Shown here piece by piece: positions 42,704 to 50,177 of a stretch of DNA of 64,000 nucleotides. The stretch covers positions 1 to 64,000 of the forward strand of contig VMTC01000109.1 of assembly GCA_013791765.1 (NCBI GenBank), written 5' to 3'. Source of the stretch: Rhodoferax sp. (GTDB lineage: Bacteria > Pseudomonadota > Gammaproteobacteria > Burkholderiales > Burkholderiaceae_C). Made by a program: the position numbers and the translations under genes. The notes beneath the pieces are model-generated. The model ran no database searches and had not been told where the DNA came from. It worked only from the letters and a program-made list of their open reading frames with translations. Every line of letters begins with the position of its first letter. Within the stretch, counting starts at the first letter, position 1.

Positions 42704-43737
42704 CACAGATCGCCTCCGGTCAGGTCGGCGAACATTCTTCTCACAGCAGTCTGCGTGTTCGTGGTGCGCGGGAACAGCGGGTACCACGGCGCATCCACCC
42801 AAAAAACCAGCGGAGCGTTGTTGGGGCAGTTGCGATAGGTAACGATGAGCGAGCCGAAGCCCAGTGTCTCCAGCGTCATGTGGCCCAGTGGTCGCTGCGT
42901 GGCACCGAGGTTGGGGCACATTTGCCGGATGCGGACACCTGCTTTCAGGAACTCCTGCTCCAGAAGAATCTTGGCCGCATCGCTGGAGAACAGACCCGCA
43001 GCGCCGGGGCTGCCAGGAGTTCTAAGCATTGGCTGATACTGCATGGCAGCCACGTAGGCTTGCACCGCCGGATCGTTCGGAATCGCCGTCGGGCGCAACA
43101 CGTCCGACGTTGCGCTGTAGGTTCGTCTGTCCTCCAACTCGATGGCACGCCACCAAGTGATGTCAATCTTCTTTCCAGCAGCCTTGATGACTGCCTGAAT
43201 CTTTCCATTCGCGTAATACTGCCCGCCACTGTGCTGGGCGATACAGACCACATGCAGCTTCGCCTGAGCGGGAGCATGGTCATGGACCCATCCTTCCAGA
43301 TCGCGCCGTACCCGGTTGCCAGTGAAGATGCCGTCATCCAGATAGATGAAGACGTCACCGCCTTTCCCGCAACCATCGATGCCAAATCCAAATTCCTCCG
43401 TCAGTTGTTCGGAGAACAGGGCCAGCATGTCGGTCTGGCTGTCGCCGCCGCCTTGGATATCGAGAAAGTTAGCGTTGAGCCAGAACTGCTTGGCGTTATC
43501 GCCAGTGAGCTTTTGGGTGCGAATCGCGCCACGGATGAATTTGGCCACCTTCTCATTCGAGAAGTAGATGTTCTTCAGGACGTGGTCTATCTCCTGCAGG
43601 ATAGGCAACTGCACGGCATCGTCGAACTGCTGGACCCAGTGCTCAACGTGGTCGGTGATGGGCTGAGGGAGCGAGCCACCTCGGTAGTCCTGAATCGTCT
43701 GGGCGATGGACGCCAGAAGGTTGTTCCGTTGGCTCAT
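42703..43737 (-). CDS. PRTase-like protein of conflict systems (PRTase-CE-like)
   Basis: 344 residues. ATG 43737 overlaps the hsdM stop (ATGA). Near residues 130-141 VFIYLDDGIFTGNRV resembles the PRPP-binding loop of phosphoribosyltransferases (hhhhDDhhxTG), with a Rossmann-like order around it (AKLHVVCIAQHSGG, then KKIDITWWRAIELEDRR). Proteins of this type appear in predicted immune operons as PRTase-CE. It likely binds a ribose-phosphate compound and may act with the NADAR domain encoded next. A normal biosynthetic role is unlikely inside a restriction operon. Substrate unknown. Confidence 0.72.
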   Translation of the reverse strand: MSQRNNLLASIAQTIQDYRGGSLPQPITDHVEHWVQQFDDAVQLPILQEIDHVLKNIYFSNEKVAKFIRGAIRTQKLTGDNAKQFWLNANFLDIQGGGDSQTDMLALFSEQLTEEFGFGIDGCGKGGDVFIYLDDGIFTGNRVRRDLEGWVHDHAPAQAKLHVVCIAQHSGGQYYANGKIQAVIKAAGKKIDITWWRAIELEDRRTYSATSDVLRPTAIPNDPAVQAYVAAMQYQPMLRTPGSPGAAGLFSSDAAKILLEQEFLKAGVRIRQMCPNLGATQRPLGHMTLETLGFGSLIVTYRNCPNNAPLVFWVDAPWYPLFPRTTNTQTAVRRMFADLTGGDL

Positions 43738-46133
43738 GCTGGAATTTCTCCCACGATCTTGTGCAGCAAGCCTTCAGTCTGCTGCTCCAGCTTCAGGATG
43801 TCGTCACGGATCTGATCCAGCGTCCGTAGAGGCGTCGGCTTGTAGAAATAGCGGGCAAACGAAATCTCGTAGCCGATCTTGGTGGCGTCCATTGAGATCC
43901 AGGAATCGGGCGCGTGGGGTAGCACTTCTCGGGCGAAAAACGCCTCTATGCCGCCCGGTTCCTTGAGCGGAACCTGCTCGGTGTCGCGCAGGTCGGTATC
44001 GGCCTCGTACTCGACCAAGAAGCGATCCTTGCCCACGGTTTCCAGGTAGGCACCGTCGTGGCCGGGCTCGAAATGATCACCCGCCTTGAGCTTGCTGCGC
44101 TTGGCGATAACGGGCGGTGCCGTTTCGTCGCGCCAGCTCACCGCCTTGTAGATGGCCTTTTTCTCGGGCGCACCCAGCTTCTTGCTGTGCGCCTTCATCG
44201 TGGCATCAAATCGCGTGCGGAACTCGTTGTGGTCGTCGAACACGCCTTCGCCAAGTTCCTGCTGCGCCAGCTTGGCCAGTTCCACCAGCGTCTTGTCACG
44301 CAACCACGTCGCGGGGTCGAGTAGCTTCTTGCGCCGTTTTTCCGGCACCGCTTTCTTGGTGGTCTTGACGTCGTCGTCGTCCGACTCCTCGTCACCATCT
44401 TCGTCGCCATCGTCACCCTTCAGCCACGCTTCGATTTCGGGCTTGAGCTTGGCGAATTCCGTATACAGCTTGTCGCTGTACTTGGTGTAGATTTCGCTGC
44501 GCAGGGTTTCGTCGCCGGTGGCAAAGCGCAGGCTTTCAATGGCGTTGCGTTTGAGCTGACTTTTGAGGCGTAGCGGGCGTTCGACCGTGATCTTCCAGTA
44601 GCCGAAGTCGGCGTTGTCGAACCACTTGCTTTCGGGTACTGCCTTTGCGGCTTCTGCATCGGCGGGTGGTTGGTCGAGGTAATGCTTCAGGATGCGTTCA
44701 ATGTCCGCGTCCGCCAGCTCGCAGTTTTTCTTGCCGAGGTTGCGCCGCATCGGAAGGAACCACTGCGAGGCGTCGATCAGTTGTACCTTGCCGCGCCGGT
44801 GCGCGGGTTTCTTGTTGGCCAGCACCCAAATGTAGGTCGCGATACCGGTGTTGTAGAAGATGTTGAGTGGCAGGGCGATGATGGCTTCGAGCCAGTCGTT
44901 CTCCAGCACCCAGCGGCGCACATTGCTTTCGCCCTGGCCCGCGTCGCCAGTGAACAATGCTGAACCGTTATGCACCAGAGCAATGCGGCTGCCCAGTGGC
45001 GTGTTGTGCTTCATCTTCTGCAGCTTGTTCACCAGGAACATCAGCTGCCCGTCGCTGGAACGGGTGATGAGCTTGAACTCGGCATCGCCGCCGTGATTGA
45101 CGATGAAGCGCGAGTCGCTGAATTCCTTCTTGCCGCCCATCCGGTCAAGGTCGGTCTTCCAACTCTTGCCGTAAGGCGGGTTGGAGATCATGAAATCGAA
45201 CTCGCGCGACCGGAACTGGTCGGCTGAAAGCGTGGACTTGTCCGCGCCGCCGACGATGTTCTCGGCCTCGTCGCCTTCGCCCTTGAGCAGTAAGTCGGCC
45301 TTACAGATGGCGTAGGTCTCGGGGTTGATTTCCTGCCCGAACAGGTGGATCGAGACTTCCTTGTCGTGGCTGGCGGCCAGCTCGTGCAGCGCCTCTTCGG
45401 CCACGGTCAGCATGCCGCCCGTGCCGCAACTGCCGTCGTACAGCAGGTAGGTGCCAGACTGAATTTGGTCGGCCACCGGCATGAACAGCAACTTAGCCAT
45501 CAGCTTGACGACATCACGCGGGGTGAAGTGCTCACCAGCCTCTTCGTTGTTCTCTTCGTTGAAGCGGCGGATCAGTTCCTCGAACACCGTGCCCATGCCG
45601 TGGTTGTCCAGCGCGGGCAGTTTGATCCGGCCGTCTGCATCCTTAACAGGAAGCGGCGCGAGGTTGATCTCCGGGTCGAGGAAGTCGTTGATCAAGTGAC
45701 CGAGGATGTCGGCCTCGACCATCGTTTGGATCTGGTCTCGAAATTTGAACTTTGCCAATATGTCCTGAACGTTCGGCGAGAAACCGTCCAGGTAATCGAC
45801 GAAATTGTCGCGAAGGCGCTGTCCCTGCCCACTGGCGGTGAGAGTGGCCAGGGTGAATTCTGACGTGTTGTAGAACGCTTGCCCGGCAGCCATCCGCAGC
45901 GCGCCGTCCTGCTCTGCCACCTTGTGAGTGTCGAGGAACCTCTTGCGCTCCAGCACCGCCTGCTTGGTTGACTCCAGCACGGCATCAAGCCGCCTCAAAA
46001 CGGTGAAGGGAAGGATCACGTCACGGTACTTGCCGCGCACGTAGACGTCGCGCAGGCGGTCGTCAGCGATATTCCAGATGAAGTCAGCAACCCACTTTAG
46101 GTTGTTTTGATCTTGTTGTTTTACGGGTTTCAT
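43734..46133 (-). CDS. hsdM: Type I restriction-modification methyltransferase, HsdM
   Basis: 799 residues, long for HsdM (usually 480-550). The N-terminal helical domain (LKWVADFIWNIADDRLRD) is followed by HFTPRDVVKLMAKLL, AdoMet motif YDGSCGTGGML near residue 234 and catalytic NPPYGKSW near 317, so an N6-adenine methylase. The extra C-terminal 270 residues include a charged stretch (EDGDEESDDDD then KKAVPEKRRKK) and a terminal helix for HsdS contact (TLDQIRDDILKLEQQTEGLL). It starts at ATG 46133 overlapping the DUF262 gene's stop (TAATG). Confidence 0.96.
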   Translation of the reverse strand: MKPVKQQDQNNLKWVADFIWNIADDRLRDVYVRGKYRDVILPFTVLRRLDAVLESTKQAVLERKRFLDTHKVAEQDGALRMAAGQAFYNTSEFTLATLTASGQGQRLRDNFVDYLDGFSPNVQDILAKFKFRDQIQTMVEADILGHLINDFLDPEINLAPLPVKDADGRIKLPALDNHGMGTVFEELIRRFNEENNEEAGEHFTPRDVVKLMAKLLFMPVADQIQSGTYLLYDGSCGTGGMLTVAEEALHELAASHDKEVSIHLFGQEINPETYAICKADLLLKGEGDEAENIVGGADKSTLSADQFRSREFDFMISNPPYGKSWKTDLDRMGGKKEFSDSRFIVNHGGDAEFKLITRSSDGQLMFLVNKLQKMKHNTPLGSRIALVHNGSALFTGDAGQGESNVRRWVLENDWLEAIIALPLNIFYNTGIATYIWVLANKKPAHRRGKVQLIDASQWFLPMRRNLGKKNCELADADIERILKHYLDQPPADAEAAKAVPESKWFDNADFGYWKITVERPLRLKSQLKRNAIESLRFATGDETLRSEIYTKYSDKLYTEFAKLKPEIEAWLKGDDGDEDGDEESDDDDVKTTKKAVPEKRRKKLLDPATWLRDKTLVELAKLAQQELGEGVFDDHNEFRTRFDATMKAHSKKLGAPEKKAIYKAVSWRDETAPPVIAKRSKLKAGDHFEPGHDGAYLETVGKDRFLVEYEADTDLRDTEQVPLKEPGGIEAFFAREVLPHAPDSWISMDATKIGYEISFARYFYKPTPLRTLDQIRDDILKLEQQTEGLLHKIVGEIPA

Positions 46134-47890
46134 TAAGCCAGCCCTTGCGATGCTGTTGTTGTGTCAGGCGCTTTGCTGACTGATCCGGTTGGCGCTACTT
46201 CAAGTGCCCAGTGTTTCTTGAGCACGCCGACGAGGCGCTTTTGCCGATCAGTCAGCATCGCCGGTGTCCATTTGTCTTCCGAGCGGACTTCCTGAGTCAG
46301 GACGAAGGGTGATGCGGTACCCTTGCCCTTGAAGTACACATTCTTCTTCTTGGCGAAGTCGTAGTTGCTGGCGGACGAGTTCTTGTTCCGGTCAAGCGGA
46401 ACCAAGTTGGCCAGGCGGTGTGTCCACGATTCCCGCTCGCTCTCATCGGGGAACCACTGGAGCCAGTCCGAGCCATTCGGCGGTGTTTGCGGCAGTACGT
46501 GCTCCAACGACACCGCGTTCTGCAGTTGTACTCCGGGGGCCCGCACCAATGATTCAAGGCGCAAGACCAGCGCCATCCGTGCTTTGGGCAGATCGTCGTA
46601 AACGTCGCCATCGAGTGCCGCGACGAACTTACGCTTTTGCACGTCAGTCAGAACCAGCGTGGTGAGCTCGGCCAGATCTCCTTTGAAGGTATCCGGTTCG
46701 ATTTCCTTGGTGAGCGCGGCGTAGGTTTCGATGCGCTCGTTGATGCCCACCTTAGTGACCAGCAAGAAATAGGTCAGCCGTTCCAGTGATTCGAAGAATT
46801 CCGCGAGCAGTTTGGGTTTTTGCCGGAAACTCTTGAAATACACCAGTGCCGGGGGCACCCAGTCTTTAAAGTCCACGCGGTTGAGCCAGGACAGGTGCTC
46901 GTTGATCGTCTCGGCATGCTCGGTGGCCTCGAAGTCGGCGTCGCGCACGAAGTCCCACACTTCGGCGTAGGGCTTGACAACCTTGTCGATCAGGTCGATG
47001 GGGGCCTTGTATTCAGTAACGTGCTCCTGGAACTCCTTGACCAGTGTGTACTTCTGCTTTTTCTTGGCGTAGATGCTGCGGATGTGGCCGAACAGGTCTC
47101 CGAATGCGTCTCGGCCCAGTGCGTTTTCAATCTGGCTCCACTCTTTGGCGTAGGCACGGCTCTTAACGTCGCCTGCCGTGGTGCGGATCAGGCCCAGCAC
47201 TTGCGCCTTGATGATGTCAATGGGCGCGAGGTCGAGCCCCCGGTTGTTGAGCACGGAGAAGATACGGTACGCGGCTTCGAGGTCAGGCGTAGAGATGACA
47301 ACCAGCGAACAGTCGTTGGCGAGGAACTGCCACAGCGCGATCAGGTCGGCGGGCGGTAGAGCCTTGGCCTTGCTCAGCAGCAGCGTGGCGTTTTCGCGGT
47401 AACGCAGACGGCTGTCTTCCAGCTTGTCGGTGCTGGCGACCAACTGCGCAATGCCACCCGGCTCCTGAATGTTGGTGCGGAAGAAGTTGGCGTCTTCCTC
47501 GCGGGCGGTCAGGCGGTACTCGTTCTTCTCGCCAAGACTGACCTTACCCTTCTTATATAGGAAGTCGGTAATGTCGTCAGCGGCATCCGGCATCACGGTG
47601 CGCAGCACGGCGAACAGCATCGTGAGTGTGGATAGGCGCTGCTGGCCATCGACCACCGATGACTTCGGGTCCCGGTCGTTTTTGATCAGAACGATGCTGC
47701 CGAGGAAGTATTGGCTGCTGGCACCCGAGACTCGCGCATCTTTCATCGCCGAGTACAGATCATCGAACAGCTCTGTAGCCTGCTCGGTTGTCCAGGCGTA
47801 GGGGCGCTGGTAGTCCGGAATTTCGAACTGGTAGCTGCCCTCGAAAATTTCGCGGATCAGCTTGTCGTGGGCTTCAAGTGTCTTTGCCAT
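46133..47890 (-). CDS. DUF262/DUF1524 protein (GmrSD-like, predicted modification-dependent nuclease)
   Basis: 585 residues. DUF262 motifs: IPDYQRPYAWTTEQ near residues 24-37 and VVDGQQRLSTLTML near 80-93, a DGQQR element related to ParB/NTPase folds. The C-terminal part has the DUF1524 His-Me finger: SLEHVLPQTPPNGSDW (about 462), then HRLANLVPLDRNKNSSASNYDF. This combination is the architecture of GmrSD-type type IV restriction proteins that cut modified DNA. Here it is second in the operon and overlaps hsdM, so it may add a second, modification-sensing barrier. Both domains appear intact. Confidence 0.9.
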   Translation of the reverse strand: MAKTLEAHDKLIREIFEGSYQFEIPDYQRPYAWTTEQATELFDDLYSAMKDARVSGASSQYFLGSIVLIKNDRDPKSSVVDGQQRLSTLTMLFAVLRTVMPDAADDITDFLYKKGKVSLGEKNEYRLTAREEDANFFRTNIQEPGGIAQLVASTDKLEDSRLRYRENATLLLSKAKALPPADLIALWQFLANDCSLVVISTPDLEAAYRIFSVLNNRGLDLAPIDIIKAQVLGLIRTTAGDVKSRAYAKEWSQIENALGRDAFGDLFGHIRSIYAKKKQKYTLVKEFQEHVTEYKAPIDLIDKVVKPYAEVWDFVRDADFEATEHAETINEHLSWLNRVDFKDWVPPALVYFKSFRQKPKLLAEFFESLERLTYFLLVTKVGINERIETYAALTKEIEPDTFKGDLAELTTLVLTDVQKRKFVAALDGDVYDDLPKARMALVLRLESLVRAPGVQLQNAVSLEHVLPQTPPNGSDWLQWFPDESERESWTHRLANLVPLDRNKNSSASNYDFAKKKNVYFKGKGTASPFVLTQEVRSEDKWTPAMLTDRQKRLVGVLKKHWALEVAPTGSVSKAPDTTTASQGLA

Positions 47891-47908
47891 CGTTTTCTGT
47901 CTTTCCGA

Positions 47909-48829
47909 TCATTTTTTTGTTTGCATCACCGGAAGGCGATACCCTGGTGCCAGCTTTGCGTTTTCCACGCCGTACAAGGCCAGCGGGTCGCTGAGCCATA
48001 GGCGGTACTGTTCTTCCTTGAGGCTGTGATCGGGCGAAGCGTCAACGCTCCAGCGCAGCAGCATGTAGCCTGCGACCGCAGCGCGAACCCGCATTCGTAT
48101 TGAGCCATCCGTCATCCCGTAGTCCATCTGAATGATCTCGGGGCGGCTCAGACGAGGGTGAGGGACAAAGTCCAGCTCCACGATCCGCGTCCACTGGATG
48201 TCGTTGTCCTGGCGTTCGTTCGGCTTTGGCTCCTCGTCGAGCAAGGTTGGTGCTTCAATTCGCGTGATGACGAAATCGCGAAATGTACCGCTCTTGCGAT
48301 CAAAGGCACGGACGTGCCAGCGCAGTCCGGTGTCGACCAAGGCAAAGGGCACGATGACTCGGTCGGACTCACCGCTGCTCATTGAGTGGTAGCGGATGGC
48401 CACCGGGCGATTGGCGTGGATGGCGCGGCAAATCGGAGCCAAGACTTCCATTTGAGGGTTACTCAAGGGTGCAGGGGATTCACAGGGAAGCAAAGGTTTG
48501 GTCTCGCCGTTCACCCCATCGCCAAACCCAAGCGACAACGCCGACAGGACGCGCTGAGGCGAGTGCTGAAAAATTGGGCGGAACACTTTGCCGATGCGGT
48601 AAACCTTGTTGCTACCGTCGAATTCGATGTTCTGAGGTGCGATCTCCCGGTAGAGCGCCAAATCCCGGGTTGCGCCAGCCGGGGCAATTCCAAATCGGTT
48701 AGCCAAGTCAGGCCGTCCGATCTCACCCATAAAGTACAGGCGAAATTCAACGTAGGCCAGGCGCTCCCGTTGGGCGTGACTCAAACTCTCAACACGTTGA
48801 GGGCGCTCAGGGAGCTGATCTTCAATCAT
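47909..48829 (-). CDS. WYL-domain transcriptional regulator (CapW/BrxR-like)
   Basis: 306 residues from ATG 48829. N-terminal winged helix (RERLAYVEFRLYFMGEIGRPDLANRFGIAPAGATRDLALYREIAP, in part), a central WYL part (AIRYHSMSSGESDRVIVPFALVDTGLRWHVRAFDRKSGTFRDFVITRI, in part), and a C-terminal WCX-like end (AGYMLLRWSVDASPDH). This is the form of CapW/BrxR repressors at the head of BREX and CBASS loci, which respond to nucleic acid or nucleotide signals. It is the first gene of the leftward operon (18 bp before the DUF262 gene) and a palindrome lies upstream. Confidence 0.88.
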   Translation of the reverse strand: MIEDQLPERPQRVESLSHAQRERLAYVEFRLYFMGEIGRPDLANRFGIAPAGATRDLALYREIAPQNIEFDGSNKVYRIGKVFRPIFQHSPQRVLSALSLGFGDGVNGETKPLLPCESPAPLSNPQMEVLAPICRAIHANRPVAIRYHSMSSGESDRVIVPFALVDTGLRWHVRAFDRKSGTFRDFVITRIEAPTLLDEEPKPNERQDNDIQWTRIVELDFVPHPRLSRPEIIQMDYGMTDGSIRMRVRAAVAGYMLLRWSVDASPDHSLKEEQYRLWLSDPLALYGVENAKLAPGYRLPVMQTKK

Positions 48830-48882
48830 AGACACCGACCAATAGACACAAAGAAGATGGTTTCATGCTCTTTATCAAATTT

Positions 48883-48909
48883 ATAATCTGATCAATGTGA
48901 TTAGATTAT
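48883..48909. promoter_or_regulatory. Operator candidate of the WYL regulator
   Basis: Twelve-base arms ATAATCTGATCA and TGATTAGATTAT around ATG, with one G/T mismatch. It lies 54-80 bp upstream of the WYL start in an AT-rich stretch, as expected for autoregulation by a dimeric winged-helix protein. Confidence 0.65.
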
Positions 48910-49005
48910 GCGTCAATAATTTGGCATCAATAAGCATTTGGATGAATTGAAACACTATTTGCAGTGGTGCGGCCGCCAGTGTGATGCCTTCTTCACGGAC
49001 TTGCC

Positions 49006-49100
49006 AAGAAAAAACCCAGCGAATTAGGCTGGGTTGAACCCTTGCGGGCTCCGTTCAGGGAGGAGAAACGGAGGGGCAGTAAGCCCGCTCGAAATGTAGC
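49006..49100 (-). ncRNA. Candidate structured small RNA with intrinsic terminator
   Basis: On the minus strand: AGCGGGCT and AGCCCGC (complement of 49082-49088 and 49044-49050) enclose CTCCGTT/AACGGAG (49049-49055/49067-49073), then GGGTTCAACCC, then a perfect terminator GCTGGGTT stem (49013-49020/49028-49035) with six T. No protein gene feeds this terminator, so a short RNA ending there is likely. The shape is reminiscent of phage C4-type antisense RNAs, but that identity is unverified. It lies between the WYL operon and the AAA gene. Confidence 0.5.
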
Positions 49101-49180
49101 ACGCACCTGGGACCCGTTTGGACGGACTTAACTTCGATTGAGACGATTGAAATGCGAGTAAACTGCAGTTTGGAGAACCT

Positions 49181-50170
49181 ATGCCCAGAGCCGACCTAGT
49201 AGTCAATCTTGTGCGAGCGGGCAGCCAAGGCGATCAAAGTCTGTTTCGGTCGACTGTGGAAGCCATGGCCGCAGAAGAACGCGCAAAACAGCACAACCAG
49301 TTAGCAGACCGGTTGGAAGCTAACCTGCGCGCTGCAAACACCCGTCCAAAAGCCGTTGAGGTCGTTCGCAGCTTTGATGGTGGTCACGGTGGACTACTTT
49401 ATGAAATAGATCCTCGGCGCACATTGGAATCAATGTTGCTACCTGACGATGTTCTCAAAGCCACTTCTGAACTCATTGAAGAGCAGCAACGCCGCGATCT
49501 TTTACGATCTTATGGATTGGAGCCAAGGCACCGGGTTCTTGTGTCTGGGCCGCCTGGAAACGGCAAAACCACTCTGGCCGAGGCAGTTGCACATGCGTTG
49601 ATGGTGCCCCTGTTTGTCGTTCGATACGAGGCGGTTATCGGCAGCTTTCTTGGTGAAACCAGCGGTCGCCTAAAAAGACTCTTTGATTTTGTTCGCACCC
49701 ATCAATGTGTTCTATTTTTTGATGAGTTTGATACGCTCGGAAAAGAGCGAGGCGACACCCATGAAACTGGTGAAATAAAGCGGGTAGTTAGCTCGTTGCT
49801 GCTACAGATAGACGCTTTACCAAGCCATGTGGTGGTGGTGACCGCCACTAATCATGCAGAACTTTTGGATCGTGCAGTATGGCGGCGTTTCCAATTGCGT
49901 ATGAACCTGCCTGGGCCTACCACAAATCAAAGAACTGCTTGGTTTGATCGATTTGAAGAACGAATTGGAACTCCGCTTGGGATTTCATCTAAAGTACTTG
50001 CAAGTCGGTTGAAGGCGACCAGTTTTTCTGACCTTGAGCAATTTTGTGAAGATGTGCATCGCCGATACGTTCTTTCATTGCCAAATTCTGATTTGCGTGC
50101 AGTGATAACTGACCGTTTAGAACAGTGGAAAAATCGAGTCTCGTCTGTGACTAGTCCGACGCAACAGTAG
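49181..50170 (+). CDS. AAA+ ATPase paired with subtilase
   Basis: 329 residues. N-terminal 100 residues are helical (ERAKQHNQLADRLEANLRAAN), then an AAA+ core: Walker A SGPPGNGKTT (122-131), Walker B VLFFDEFD (177-184), sensor 1 TATN (221-224) and an arginine pair after LLDRAVWRRF. Lacks a nuclease or protease part itself. Codon use is more AT-rich than the flanks. It precedes the S8 protease by 7 bp. Two-gene AAA-plus-subtilase units recur in defence islands; the ATPase probably controls or feeds the protease. Confidence 0.9.
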   Translation: MPRADLVVNLVRAGSQGDQSLFRSTVEAMAAEERAKQHNQLADRLEANLRAANTRPKAVEVVRSFDGGHGGLLYEIDPRRTLESMLLPDDVLKATSELIEEQQRRDLLRSYGLEPRHRVLVSGPPGNGKTTLAEAVAHALMVPLFVVRYEAVIGSFLGETSGRLKRLFDFVRTHQCVLFFDEFDTLGKERGDTHETGEIKRVVSSLLLQIDALPSHVVVVTATNHAELLDRAVWRRFQLRMNLPGPTTNQRTAWFDRFEERIGTPLGISSKVLASRLKATSFSDLEQFCEDVHRRYVLSLPNSDLRAVITDRLEQWKNRVSSVTSPTQQ

Positions 50171-50177
50171 ATGTCGG

